Shown here piece after piece: positions 40,947-49,489 of a DNA stretch of 52,077 bases. The stretch spans positions 1-52,077 of the forward strand of contig SVKP01000105.1 in the NCBI GenBank assembly GCA_015068395.1. The letters run 5' to 3'. Numbering within the stretch: position 1 is the first letter of the stretch; each line of letters opens with the position of its first letter. The notes beneath the pieces are model-generated. The model searched no databases, had not been told where the DNA came from, and saw nothing but the letters and a program-made list of their open reading frames with translations. The position numbers were made by a program, and so were the translations under genes. This stretch comes from Oscillospiraceae bacterium (lineage in GTDB: Bacteria > Bacillota > Clostridia > Oscillospirales > Oscillospiraceae).

Positions 40947-41274
40947 GATAAAATCGAACAAAATTTTGAAAAATTTGCAAAAGTGGCGCATGATACGGAA
41001 ATGCACTCTTGCCGAATGCAGGGGGATTGGCTATAATAATGTCTGTTGAATAAACCGCACAGCGGATTATTCGCAGGGCAAAGCCCTGCAATTCACCAAA
41101 ATCAGGGATTTTGGTGAATTCGGCCATTGTTATAATGCGTTTATCAGGAAATGCACATATAACGCTTTTCCTGTTGAACAAATCCGCATTACCCTGATCG
41201 CCTGATTTTCAAGGGCTTCAGATTTGTTCCATACGCACTATAATGGGGCGGAAGAAAGAGAGGACCCTATACCG
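40947..41274 (+). repeat. Intergenic region with palindromes upstream of pcrA
   Basis: TTGCCG (41009-41014), 17-base spacer, TATAAT (41032-41037) make a likely pcrA promoter more than 200 bases upstream of the gene. The leader then holds GCAGGG/CCCTGC and AATTCACCAAAATC/GATTTTGGTGAATT hairpins (about 41075-41125). A further long imperfect palindrome begins TTATAATGCG and ends near CCGCATT (41130-41190). The last has some likeness to the repeats at 44892 and 49347. These look like mobile palindromic units. Confidence 0.5.
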
Positions 41275-43752
41275 ATGGATGATTTCAATACCCGCTATGT
41301 CAAGGCGCGAAAGAGCGCCATTGCAAAAGATTTTGCGCGCCTCAACCCGGAGCAGCGCCGCGGCGTCCTGACCACCGAGGGACCGCTGCTGCTGCTTGCT
41401 GGCGCGGGCAGCGGCAAGACGACGGTGCTCATCAACCGCGTTGCGAACCTTTTGACCTACGGACGCGGCAGCGATTCCGACGAGGCGCCCGCATGGGCGA
41501 CGGAGGAGGACCTTGCGTTTCTCGAAAGCCTTCCCGAGCGCCTGAGCCCGGAGGAGCGCGCGCGGAAGATCCACCTGTGCGCTGTGGAGCCGGCGAAGCC
41601 ATGGTCCGTGCTGGCAGTCACCTTTACCAACAAGGCGGCAAACGAGCTGCGGGAGCGGCTGGATGCGTTTGGCATCCACGGCGCGCAGGACGTCTGGGCG
41701 CTGACCTTTCACTCCGCCTGCGTGCGTATCCTGCGCCGGGACATTGACAAGCTCGGCTTTTCAAAGGACTTCACGATCTACGACACCGACGATTCCCGCC
41801 GCGTTGTGCGCGATATCGTACGGGAACTGGATCTGGACGAAAAGGCGTTCCCGCCGCGGGACGTGCTGTCGGTCATCAGCCGCGCCAAGGACGCCATGGA
41901 GACCGCGCGGGATTTCGCCGGGCATTGGTCGGGGAGCGGCGACTGGCGCAGGGAGCGCATCGCGAAGATCTACAGCCGCTACGACGCAATCCTGCACGAG
42001 GCGAACGCGCTGGATTTCGATGATATCCTGCTCCACGCGGTCACGCTGCTGCAAGCCTTTCCCGAGGTGCGCGACTATTACCGCGCCAAGTTCCGCTATG
42101 TGCTCATCGACGAGTATCAGGACACGAACCGCCTGCAATACCTTCTGATGAAGCAGCTGGTCGGGCCGTCCGGCAACGTGTGCGTTGTGGGCGACGACGA
42201 CCAGAGCATCTACCGCTTCCGCGGCGCGGACATCACCAATATTCTGAATTTTGAAAAGGAATACAAGGGGACGCGGACGATCCGTCTGGAACAGAACTAC
42301 CGTTCGACGCAGCACATTCTCAGCGCGGCGAACGCGGTCATTCAAAACAATACCGGGCGGAAGGGCAAGACCCTTTGGACCGACGCGGGCGACGGCGAAA
42401 AGGTGACGATCAAGACCGTATTCAACGAGACGGACGAAGCGAACTACGTTGTTTCCTCCATCATGAGCGAGGTCAACCGCGGCAGGAGATGGAGCGACTG
42501 CGCGATCCTGTACCGCATGAACGCGCAGTCCAACGCACTGGAATACGCCTTCAAGCGCAACGGCGTTCCGTATCAGGTCGTCGGCGGCATGAAGTTCTTT
42601 GAGCGCGCCGAGGTCAAGGACATGCTCTCCTATCTTGCGGTGCTCAACAATCCGTCCGACGACCTGCGGATGCGGCGCATCATCAACAATCCTGCGCGCG
42701 GCATCGGCGCTTCGACGGTTGAGAGCGTGCAGCGTCTTGCCTCGGAACAGGGGATCACGATGTACGCCGTGATCCGCGACGCGGACGAATATGCGGAGCT
42801 CTCCCGCGCGTCGGCGAAGCTGCGCCAGTTTGCCGCGCTGATCGACGATCTGCGTGCCGCGGCGGAGGAAATGCCGCTGCCGGAGCTTTATGACCTGGTC
42901 TGCCAGAAGAGCGGTTATGTCCGCGCGTTGGAGGATAAAAACGATATGGAGAGCCGCGGACGGCTGGAAAACGTGCGCGAGCTCAAATCCAACATTCTCG
43001 CGTTTCTCGAGCATGAGCCGGAAGATGAAACACTCTCGGGCTTTTTGAACGAAATCGCGCTGTACACCGATCTGGACAGCGCGTCCTCGGACAACGCGGT
43101 GACGATGATGACAATGCACAGCGCAAAGGGGCTGGAATTTCCCTGCGTATACGTCGTCGGCATGGAGGAGGGCGTTTTCCCGGGACTGCGCGCCATCGGC
43201 GAGGAAGATGAGCTGGAGGAGGAGCGCAGGCTCTGCTATGTGGCGATGACGCGCGCCAGAGAAAGGCTGACGCTGACCAACGCAAGACAGCGCATGCTCT
43301 TTGGACACACGACGCCCAACAAGGCCTCCCGCTTTTTGGAGGAGGTCCCGGAGGCGGATTCCGACTGGCATGGCCGTCCGGGCGCTTTTGCGCCGTCCGG
43401 CGGCTTTGGGGACGGCTGGGACGATGGGTACGGCTCCTTCGGCGCACCGTCCGGCTTTTCTCCGCGGGGCGGCACGGTGCGCACGACCTATGCCGCGGAG
43501 AGAAAACAGGAGAAAGCGTATAACGGTCAGGTCCGTAAAGTAGATAAGCCTGTCGACAAAAAGCGCCCGGCAGATGGTCTGATGCAGCTCAATCCGGGCG
43601 AACACATCCGGCACAGGAGCTTTGGCGAAGGGCTTGTGACCAGTGTGACGCCCATGAGCGGGGACGCGCTGATCGAGGTCGATTTCGACACGGCGGGAAA
43701 GAAAAAGCTGCTGCTGAAAACGGCTGGCGTGCACATCACGAAGCTGGATTGA
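41275..43752 (+). CDS. pcrA: ATP-dependent DNA helicase PcrA/UvrD
   Basis: 825 residues. SF1A 3'-5' helicase for repair and for clearing RecA filaments and conflicts. ATG 41275 is chosen because AGAGAGG lies upstream. Motifs: Walker A AGAGSGKTTVL, Ia LAVTFTNKAANELRERL, II DEYQDTN, III VGDDDQSIYRFRGA, IV RLEQNYRSTQHIL, V MTMHSAKGLEFPCVYVVGME, VI RRLCYVAMTRARERLTL. A Gly/Pro-rich linker leads to the C-terminal Tudor-like domain (PGEHIRHRSFGEGLVTSV), the RNA polymerase contact of PcrA. A small insertion after motif Ia start (DSDEAPAWATEEDLAFLESL) lengthens the 1A region. Confidence 0.96.
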   Translation: MDDFNTRYVKARKSAIAKDFARLNPEQRRGVLTTEGPLLLLAGAGSGKTTVLINRVANLLTYGRGSDSDEAPAWATEEDLAFLESLPERLSPEERARKIHLCAVEPAKPWSVLAVTFTNKAANELRERLDAFGIHGAQDVWALTFHSACVRILRRDIDKLGFSKDFTIYDTDDSRRVVRDIVRELDLDEKAFPPRDVLSVISRAKDAMETARDFAGHWSGSGDWRRERIAKIYSRYDAILHEANALDFDDILLHAVTLLQAFPEVRDYYRAKFRYVLIDEYQDTNRLQYLLMKQLVGPSGNVCVVGDDDQSIYRFRGADITNILNFEKEYKGTRTIRLEQNYRSTQHILSAANAVIQNNTGRKGKTLWTDAGDGEKVTIKTVFNETDEANYVVSSIMSEVNRGRRWSDCAILYRMNAQSNALEYAFKRNGVPYQVVGGMKFFERAEVKDMLSYLAVLNNPSDDLRMRRIINNPARGIGASTVESVQRLASEQGITMYAVIRDADEYAELSRASAKLRQFAALIDDLRAAAEEMPLPELYDLVCQKSGYVRALEDKNDMESRGRLENVRELKSNILAFLEHEPEDETLSGFLNEIALYTDLDSASSDNAVTMMTMHSAKGLEFPCVYVVGMEEGVFPGLRAIGEEDELEEERRLCYVAMTRARERLTLTNARQRMLFGHTTPNKASRFLEEVPEADSDWHGRPGAFAPSGGFGDGWDDGYGSFGAPSGFSPRGGTVRTTYAAERKQEKAYNGQVRKVDKPVDKKRPADGLMQLNPGEHIRHRSFGEGLVTSVTPMSGDALIEVDFDTAGKKKLLLKTAGVHITKLD

Positions 43753-44194
43753 CCGCGCCGCGCGCGCAGAGCAGCCGTACCCCGGCGGCAAGCAGCGCCT
43801 GCTCCGCGTCGAGATTTGAAAGCTCCTGCGGCAGGGGCAGCTCCTGCGGCTCAAGCAGCGTTCCGTCAAGCGTCAGCACGGCGCGTTGCAGACAGAGCAG
43901 CCGCTCGGGACCGTTCAGACTGGAGAGCGTCAGCGTGTGACGCGGCGAAAAGCCGTAGCCGACAAGCTGCCCGGCTTGAATCGAAAGTGCAAGGGAAGCG
44001 CCGCTGTCTCCGGGCAAGAGCAGGCAGCGCGTTCGGAGGCACCCCTGCGCCGGACATGCGCTCGCGTCGCGCAAAAGCGCAAGCAGGTCCCAATCCTGCC
44101 CTTGGGCTTCCGCGAGCGAGCGGAGCGGCAGCACGCCGCATCCGGCTGCAAGGCACAACGCTGCCGATTCCTGACCGATGACCGCTATATGCAA
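43736..44194 (-). CDS. Hypothetical protein (152 aa)
   Basis: Starts with TTG 44194 and AGGTGATG upstream. The first residues (MHIAVIGQESAALCLAAGCG) and the pattern LLCLQRAVLTLDGTLL, LSNLDAEQALLAAGVRLLCA suggest a small cytosolic alpha/beta protein with a hydrophobic core; no family is recognised. Its end overlaps the end of pcrA by 17 bases (convergent). It is divergent from the DUF5662-like gene. Confidence 0.5.
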   Translation of the reverse strand: MHIAVIGQESAALCLAAGCGVLPLRSLAEAQGQDWDLLALLRDASACPAQGCLRTRCLLLPGDSGASLALSIQAGQLVGYGFSPRHTLTLSSLNGPERLLCLQRAVLTLDGTLLEPQELPLPQELSNLDAEQALLAAGVRLLCARGAVNPAS

Positions 44195-44218
44195 ACTGCA
44201 TCACCTCGGACGTATTGT

Positions 44219-44247
44219 TTGCGTTTTTCCGCAAAACATGCTATGCT
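44219..44247 (+). promoter_or_regulatory. Promoter of the DUF5662-like gene
   Basis: TTGCGT (44219-44224), 17-base spacer, TATGCT (44242-44247), 25 bases before ATG 44272. Confidence 0.65.
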
Positions 44248-44271
44248 GATATCAGAAGGAGGCGCGGAGCT

Positions 44272-44811
44272 ATGCACCCTTTGGCGCATTTCAGAACGAT
44301 CACGCGGCATCGCCGCCTTGTGCGCGCCTACTGCTTCCGTCTCGGGCTGTACGCACAGGGGCTTTGCCATGACCTGAGCAAATACCTGCCCATTGAGTTT
44401 TGGCGCGGCGCGAAATACTACCAGGGCTTTCGCAGTCCAAACGACGCGGAGCGCCGTGAAAACGGGGTCTCCCTTGCCTGGCTGCACCACAAGGGGCGGA
44501 ACCGCCATCACTTCGAATACTGGATCGACTACTGTGTCGGGCCAGACGAGAAGGTCTATATGGGCGGATGCAAAATGCCGATCAAGTATGTCGCGGAGAT
44601 GTTCTGCGACCGGATCGCGGCATGCCGCATCTACCTCGGCGAAAAGTATACGGACTCCGCGCCCTATGACTATTACATCAGGTCCAAGGACCATATCCTG
44701 ATCCACCCGGAGACAGGCGCGGAGATCGAGCGGATGCTGCTTGAGCTCAAGGAGCGGGGCGAGGACGCCGCATTTGCCTATGTGCGGGAGCGCCTTCGAC
44801 AGAAAAACTGA
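44272..44811 (+). CDS. DUF5662-like protein, possible HD-type metal enzyme
   Basis: 179 residues from ATG 44272, preceded by AGAAGGAGG. Conserved His/Asp/Tyr patches: LCHDLSKYLPIEFWRGAKYY (HDxSKY), VSLAWLHHKGRNRHHFEYWI (HHxxRNxHHxEYW), IKYVAEMFCDRIAACRIYLG, and YDYYIRSKDHILIHPETG. The HD and HH pairs resemble HD-domain metal sites, and the family is described as DUF5662, sometimes mislabelled as catalase. Substrate unknown. It is monocistronic, and a short A/T-rich hairpin follows the stop. Confidence 0.82.
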   Translation: MHPLAHFRTITRHRRLVRAYCFRLGLYAQGLCHDLSKYLPIEFWRGAKYYQGFRSPNDAERRENGVSLAWLHHKGRNRHHFEYWIDYCVGPDEKVYMGGCKMPIKYVAEMFCDRIAACRIYLGEKYTDSAPYDYYIRSKDHILIHPETGAEIERMLLELKERGEDAAFAYVRERLRQKN

Positions 44812-44851
44812 AATTCTAAGGAAACAGCGCTTTTTTTCGGCTGTTTTGCAC

Positions 44852-44880
44852 TTGCAAAATGACAAGCGCTGTGTTAAACT
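44852..44880 (+). promoter_or_regulatory. Possible promoter of the radical SAM gene at 45048
   Basis: TTGCAA (44852-44857), 17-base spacer, TAAACT (44875-44880). The 44892-45018 repeat would then lie in the transcribed leader. Confidence 0.5.
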
Positions 44881-44891
44881 ATCAAAGATTT

Positions 44892-45018
44892 TATAGTAAA
44901 CGCAAATAACATTTGCATTTACTATATATCTTGATCGCCATTTCGCTCGCCGCGAACCGCGGCAACCGCGAAATATGGCTGATATAGTAAGCGCATTTAT
45001 CGAATACGCTTACTATAG
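44892..45018 (+). repeat. Intergenic palindromic repeat, copy 1
   Basis: About 127 bases made of three hairpins: TATAGTAAACGCAAATAA with ...TTTGCATTTACTATA; ATTTCGC...GCGAAAT enclosing CCGCGAACCGCGG; and TAGTAAGCGCATTT with ...ATACGCTTACTA. Its reverse complement matches 49347-49470 closely. It lies just upstream of the radical SAM gene. Confidence 0.75.
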
Positions 45019-45047
45019 CTTATAAAAGCGGAGGACGGACACAAAGC

Positions 45048-45938
45048 ATGACGAGCCATCCCTATAAAACAAGAGAAGGCGGCGCGACCGTAACGGTTTT
45101 TGTACCCTACGACTGCCGCAACAACTGCCCGTTCTGCGTGAACAAGCAGGAATATGCTGATTGCACGGGCTTTTCTGTGGATAAGATCATCCCCAGCATC
45201 CGGCTGATGGACGAGATCACGCCGCGTTGCGACTTTGTCTTTACCGGCGGCGAGCCGTTTGCGAATCTGGAATCCCTTCAGCACATGCTGGATGTGATCC
45301 CGACGACGCACAACGTCTACATCAATACGACCTTCCCCGTCCAGCCGGGGTGCAGTGCGGAGGAGATGCTCGAATTCACGGAGCGCAATCGGGATAAGAT
45401 CAGCTGCATCAACGTTTCCCGGCACGTCGATCCCTATGTGGAGGAGTCGCCGGACGAGGTCGTCGGCCGCATTGCGACGCCGAAACGTATCAACTGTGTG
45501 CTCTACAAGGACTATCCCTCTGAAAAGCTGCAGGATTTTGCGGAGCGCTGGCGCAAATACCATATTCCCATCCAGTTTCGCTATGACTATACGGAGACGA
45601 CGCCGGAAAACCTCTATGAAGAGGAAAACGACCCGATCCTGCAGGACCTGAACCGCCAGTTTACCTACATGGGGCTGGACGGCTGCCGGATGCGCAACGG
45701 CTTCCATTTCCGCTATAAGGATCTGCACATGACCTACCACAAGACGCTGCCGTACTCCACCATTGTGGAAACGGATGAAAACGGCGTGACGTGGGACATC
45801 CTCTATGATATCCTCATCAAGCAGAACGGCGACCTCCAGTCCGACTGGACGGGCGTTCCGCTGGATGTGGAGAAGTATCGGAATGTTGTCTTCGAGCCCT
45901 ATGATCTGCACTGCATCAACGGCACCATTGATTTTTGA
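45048..45938 (+). CDS. Radical SAM protein
   Basis: 296 residues. The cluster motif is CRNNCPFC (C23, C27, C30; CxxxCxxC) in VFVPYDCRNNCPFCVNKQEY, with VFTGGEPFANLESL for the SAM-binding GGEP motif and VYINTTFPVQ. The C-terminal part has YTETTPENLYEEENDPILQD and FEPYDLHCINGTIDF. There is no SPASM Cys cluster. Substrate unknown; it is not the TIGR03916 type. ATG 45048 follows GCGGAGGACG. It is monocistronic between a repeat and a terminator. Confidence 0.88.
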   Translation: MTSHPYKTREGGATVTVFVPYDCRNNCPFCVNKQEYADCTGFSVDKIIPSIRLMDEITPRCDFVFTGGEPFANLESLQHMLDVIPTTHNVYINTTFPVQPGCSAEEMLEFTERNRDKISCINVSRHVDPYVEESPDEVVGRIATPKRINCVLYKDYPSEKLQDFAERWRKYHIPIQFRYDYTETTPENLYEEENDPILQDLNRQFTYMGLDGCRMRNGFHFRYKDLHMTYHKTLPYSTIVETDENGVTWDILYDILIKQNGDLQSDWTGVPLDVEKYRNVVFEPYDLHCINGTIDF

Positions 45939-45946
45939 ATTCTGCA

Positions 45947-45980
45947 AACAACCGGCAGCGTCGTCTGCCGGTTGTTTTTT
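45947..45980 (+). terminator. Intrinsic terminator of the radical SAM gene
   Basis: AACAACCGGCAG (45947-45958) with CTGCCGGTTGTT (45965-45976), followed by T residues. Confidence 0.9.
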
Positions 45981-45986
45981 CAGCGT

Positions 45987-46052
45987 CCCAACCGTCGGTT
46001 GGGAAAACTGGAATGTCCCTCGCTTGTGCCGAATCAGGCTGCGTGGTATGCT
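45987..46052 (+). promoter_or_regulatory. Operator-like palindrome and promoter of HTH-TPR gene 2
   Basis: CCCAACCGTCGGTTGGG (45987-46003, centre 45995) lies 29 bases from the first base of TTGTGC (46024-46029). TATGCT (46047-46052) follows after 17 bases. Same core and same spacing as before the gene at 36048. Confidence 0.65.
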
Positions 46053-46113
46053 TGCAGTGTCAGGTGAAAAGACCGCGGTCTTACCAAACCGACAGAGAAA
46101 AGGAGAGTTGACA

Positions 46114-47145
46114 ATGAATATTGGTTTACAGATCAAGACCCTGCGCGGCGAAAAGCATGTGACGCAGGAGGCGCTTGCCGAGGCGCTGGGCGTTTCCGCG
46201 CAGGCGGTAAGCAAGTGGGAGACAGAGGCGAGCCTGCCCGATATCACGCTGCTGCCGCGGCTTGCGGCGTATTTCGGCGTGGCGATCGACGAGCTGTTCG
46301 ACTTTCCGGCTGAGGCGGAGTTTGAACGGATCGAGAACATGTTCTGGCATGAGCGACGCATTCCGCAGGCGACCTTTGACCGCGCCGTGCGCTTTCTGGA
46401 AAAGCAGATCGTCGGCGGCGACGCGGTGCGGGCAAACGAATGCCTCGCATACCTCTACAACCACCGTGCGGCGAGCGACCATGAGCTGGCGAGCGAGTAC
46501 GCAAGGCAGGTCATCGCGGCGGACCCCGACCGCCGTGGCGGATGGGTCGCGTATCAGGAGGCAAACCATGCCGTCTGCGGCGACGAGTGGTACGACAACC
46601 ACTTCACCGTAATCGAGTTCTGCAAGGGCGTGCTGCGCGAGCACCCCGGCTGCTTCGACGCGCTCTACGCGCTGATCGAAAACATGCTCGCGGATAAGCG
46701 TTTTGCCGAAGCCGTGCCCTATATCGAGATGCTGGAAAAGGACAAAAAGCGTGCGTCGATGGCGCTGTTCTATCGCGGCGACGTGGCGCTCGGCATGGGC
46801 GATGCCGCGGAGGCGAGGCGCTTTTGGGATCAGGGCGTCGAGATATCCCCGGACCGCTGGCAATCATGGACGGACCGCGCCGACCGCGTGAAAAAGCTGG
46901 GCGACACGAAGCAGGCGGAAGTGGACTACGAAAAGAGCTTTGCCATCCAGTCCGCGCCGCGCTACACCGACCCGCTGTTCTCGCTCGCGCAGCTCCACGA
47001 GCTTGCATGCGAATATGAAAAGGCGATCCGCGACAATGAGCGCATCATCAAGGTGCTCGCCGAGGATTTCCACACCATGGACGGCGAAGAGGTTGACGGC
47101 AGACGCCGCGAGATCGAGCGCCTGAAGGCGTTGAACGAAAAATAA
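46114..47145 (+). CDS. XRE-family regulator with TPR-type C-terminal domain (paralogue 2)
   Basis: 343 residues from ATG 46114 (AAAGGAG upstream); the upstream extension to 45805 is antisense-type noise. The N-terminal helix-turn-helix (MNIGLQIKTLRGEKHVTQEA, LGVSAQAVSKWETEASLPD, LLPRLAAYFGVAIDELFDF) is close to that of the 36048 protein. The remainder is TPR-like (VEISPDRWQSWTDRADRVKKLGDTK, SFAIQSAPRYTDPLFSLAQLHELACEYEKAIRDNERI). Sharing the palindrome, spacing and C-terminal 'QSAPRYTD' box with paralogue 1 suggests a duplicated autoregulated pair. It has its own terminator region downstream. Confidence 0.9.
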   Translation: MNIGLQIKTLRGEKHVTQEALAEALGVSAQAVSKWETEASLPDITLLPRLAAYFGVAIDELFDFPAEAEFERIENMFWHERRIPQATFDRAVRFLEKQIVGGDAVRANECLAYLYNHRAASDHELASEYARQVIAADPDRRGGWVAYQEANHAVCGDEWYDNHFTVIEFCKGVLREHPGCFDALYALIENMLADKRFAEAVPYIEMLEKDKKRASMALFYRGDVALGMGDAAEARRFWDQGVEISPDRWQSWTDRADRVKKLGDTKQAEVDYEKSFAIQSAPRYTDPLFSLAQLHELACEYEKAIRDNERIIKVLAEDFHTMDGEEVDGRRREIERLKALNEK

Positions 47146-47189
47146 CAAAAAACACGGCTGACCAGGCCGAAATCGTCTGGTCAGCCGTG
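47146..47189 (-). terminator. Intrinsic terminator of the dihydropyrimidinase operon
   Basis: CACGGCTGACCAG/CTGGTCAGCCGTG (47153-47165, 47177-47189). On the minus strand it is followed by TTTTTT. It may also stop the converging HTH-TPR gene. Confidence 0.88.
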
Positions 47190-47194
47190 CTGCC

Positions 47195-47812
47195 TTAAAA
47201 GTTCTCAGGGGGAAGCTCATCAGAAGCGGTGGGCTCCGTGATGGGCGGGAAAGAATCTGCCGCCGGCTCCACAGGGGCATCCAGCGTCAGTTCAATGGGC
47301 GTGTGCGCGGCGCTTGCAAGCTCGCTTCCCGCCGCCTCAAGCCCGACGGTTTCCGCCGTCTGGCTAAAGCGTGCCTCGGCAGCCTCCTGCTGCGCGGCAA
47401 GGCGGCCCTCCTCCCGTGCGATGCGCGCCGCTTCTGCGCTTTCTTCCCGCGCCTGCGCCAGCGCGTCGTCCTTCTCCTTCGCCGCCTTTTGCAGTTCCTT
47501 TTCCATGATCTTACGGTTGTGCTTCTTTTCAATCAGGTGGACGACGTGGGCAACGTAGCCCGCCAGCACGAGAATGATGCCAATCCAACTCGCAAGCCCC
47601 AACGGAAAGACCGTTTTAAGTGCCCAGTCGCCCTCATGTATGCCGAGGACAAGGAAAAGCACCGAACAGGTAAGCGCGACGCCGAAGAGCAGCACCCAAA
47701 GCACGGATTTGACCGCCGGACCCTTTCGCGCCAGCATATAGTTCGTGAAAAAGAGCAGAGCCAGCAGAAAAAAGGCGGGAAATTGCGCGTATAACAGGTA
47801 TCTCCAGGTCAT
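47195..47812 (-). CDS. Membrane protein with coiled-coil tail (205 aa), unknown function
   Basis: ATG 47812 follows AAGGGGG. Three hydrophobic segments (YLLYAQFPAFFLLALLFFTN; SVLWVLLFGVALTCSVLFLV; LGLASWIGIILVLAGYVAHV), then a cytoplasmic coiled coil (IMEKELQKAAKEKDDALAQA, REESAEAARIAREEGRLAAQ) and an acidic Pro-rich tail. No family is recognised. It starts 12 bases past the dihydropyrimidinase gene on the same strand, so they are co-transcribed, yet nothing in it suggests a pyrimidine link; it may be a transport or envelope accessory. Confidence 0.7.
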   Translation of the reverse strand: MTWRYLLYAQFPAFFLLALLFFTNYMLARKGPAVKSVLWVLLFGVALTCSVLFLVLGIHEGDWALKTVFPLGLASWIGIILVLAGYVAHVVHLIEKKHNRKIMEKELQKAAKEKDDALAQAREESAEAARIAREEGRLAAQQEAAEARFSQTAETVGLEAAGSELASAAHTPIELTLDAPVEPAADSFPPITEPTASDELPPENF

Positions 47813-47824
47813 CGGGACGCCCCC

Positions 47825-49207
47825 TTACAGCGTACATTTGCCGCGCTGGAGATACAGCCCGTTCCGGGCGCCGATAAATTCACCGCGGTCGACGGCGAGC
47901 GCGCCGCGCAGATACACGGAGCGGATGGAGCCGGAGGTCTCAAAGCCCTCGAACGGGGTATAGCCCGCCTTGGAAACCAGTTCCGCGCCGTGAAGCACGT
48001 GACCGACGTTCGGATCGTAGACCACGATATCGGCGTCGCTGCCCGGAGCAAGGACGCCCTTGCGCGGATAGAGTCCGTAAAGCTTTGCCGGGTTTTCGGA
48101 CAAGACCCGGCACATTGCCGCGAGACTCAGCCGGTGCCCTGCGACGCCGGCGGTATAGATCAGCTCGCCGCGCGTCTCGACGCCGGGCAGGCCGCCGGGA
48201 ATCTTCGTGAAGTCGCCGCGGCCCATCTCCTTTTGCGCAAGGGTGAACGAGCAGTGGTCGGTCGAAATGGTCTGCAAGGAGCCGCGGCGCAGGCCGAGCC
48301 AGAGCGCGTCCGCATCCTCCTGCGTACGAATGGGCGGCGCGCAGACATAACGCGCGGCGCGGGAATAATCGGGGTCATAGTACACCGAGTCATTGAGCAA
48401 CAGGTACTGCGGGCAGGTTTCGGCGTAGACCGTCTGCCCGCGCGTCCGCGCGGCCTCGATCTCAAAGAGCGCCTCATAGCTCGTGGTGTGCACAATGATG
48501 ACCGGCGTGTCGACCATCTGCGCGATGCGAAGCACGCGATTCACCGCCTCCGCTTCGAGAGAGTCCGGGCGCGCGAGCGGATGGGACGAGACCTCCGCAC
48601 CGTGGCCCTCCGCCTTGAGCATGGCGATACGCGCGTCGATCGCGCCGGCGTTTTCACAGTGGAAGCCGCAGACACCGCCGCGCTTCTTGAGCGCCGTGAG
48701 CGCAAGATAGATCTGCTCATCCGACAGAAGCATCGCCGGGTAGGTGAGGTACATCTTGAACGAGGTAATACCCGCCTCGATCATATCGTCCAGCTCACGC
48801 TCGATCCCGTCGTTCCAGTCGTCGATGGTCATATGGAAGCCGTAATCACACCAGCATTTGCCGTCCGCCTTCTCATGCCAGAGCCTGAGCCCGTGGGCAA
48901 GCGTTTCGCCCTTGTTGGGGCAGGCAAAGTCAATGATGCTCGTCGTGCCGCCGCGCAGCGCCGCGCGCGTGCCGCTTTCAAAATCGTCCGCCGTGGTCGT
49001 TCCGGCGACGGCAAGGTCAAAATGCGTGTGCGCGTCGATGAAGCCGGGGAAAAGATAGCAGTCTGTTACGTCGACGACCTCCGTGTCCCACGGAGCGGAC
49101 GCCATGACATGTCCGACGTTTTCGATCTTTTCGCCGTCGATCAGCACGTCGGCACGCTTGCTGGTGCGTCCGGAGACGACAAAGCCGCCGCGCAGGATGA
49201 TTTTCAT
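47825..49207 (-). CDS. Dihydropyrimidinase/hydantoinase-type amidohydrolase
   Basis: 460 residues. Metal-dependent cyclic amidase; family substrates are dihydropyrimidines, hydantoins or related rings. Motifs: FPGFIDAHTHFD (His pair for the binuclear metal site), SFKMYLTYPAMLL (the carboxylated Lys), GFHCENAGAIDAR, VHTTSYEALFEIEAAR, AETCPQYLLLNDSVYYD and STDHCSFTLAQKEMGRGDF (active-site Asp). Starts at ATG 49207 after AAAGGAGTG. Often annotated hydA. The substrate cannot be decided; allantoinase is less likely because of the KMYLTYP and DHCSF details. Confidence 0.92.
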   Translation of the reverse strand: MKIILRGGFVVSGRTSKRADVLIDGEKIENVGHVMASAPWDTEVVDVTDCYLFPGFIDAHTHFDLAVAGTTTADDFESGTRAALRGGTTSIIDFACPNKGETLAHGLRLWHEKADGKCWCDYGFHMTIDDWNDGIERELDDMIEAGITSFKMYLTYPAMLLSDEQIYLALTALKKRGGVCGFHCENAGAIDARIAMLKAEGHGAEVSSHPLARPDSLEAEAVNRVLRIAQMVDTPVIIVHTTSYEALFEIEAARTRGQTVYAETCPQYLLLNDSVYYDPDYSRAARYVCAPPIRTQEDADALWLGLRRGSLQTISTDHCSFTLAQKEMGRGDFTKIPGGLPGVETRGELIYTAGVAGHRLSLAAMCRVLSENPAKLYGLYPRKGVLAPGSDADIVVYDPNVGHVLHGAELVSKAGYTPFEGFETSGSIRSVYLRGALAVDRGEFIGARNGLYLQRGKCTL

Positions 49208-49303
49208 AGGACGTCACTCCTTTGTATCAGGATATATCAAATGAATGATAGCACATGATTCGGGAAAAAGCTAGGAATTTTTCGCTGTGTCATAATAAGT
49301 GAG

Positions 49304-49332
49304 TTTACATGCCGCGCATTTCGTGTTATACT
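49304..49332 (+). promoter_or_regulatory. Promoter of the SEDS gene at 49490
   Basis: TTTACA (49304-49309), 17-base spacer, TATACT (49327-49332). The palindromic repeat copy 2 lies in the resulting leader. Confidence 0.6.
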
Positions 49333-49346
49333 GCCAAAGCACTATG

Positions 49347-49470
49347 TTATAGTAAGCGAATTTAATAAATGCGTTTACTATATCAGCCAAATTTCGCGGT
49401 TTCCGCGCAGCGGCGAGCGAAATGGCAAACAAAGTGTTATAGGAAATGCAAATATTATTTGCGTTTGTCA
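49347..49470 (+). repeat. Intergenic palindromic repeat, copy 2 (inverted)
   Basis: The reverse complement of copy 1 (44892-45018) by eye: TAGTAAGCG...ATGCGTTTACTA, then ATCAGCCAAATTTCGCGGT, then GCGAGCGAAATGGC, then GGAAATGCAAATATTATTTG. The three-hairpin build is the same. It lies just upstream of the SEDS gene. Confidence 0.75.
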
Positions 49471-49489
49471 AAAGAAAGGGGATGAAGCC

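Noticed and set aside
45805-46113. N-terminal extension of HTH-TPR paralogue 2
   Set aside because: It crosses a terminator, the palindrome and a promoter. The ATG at 46114 with AAAGGAG aligns with the start of paralogue 1.
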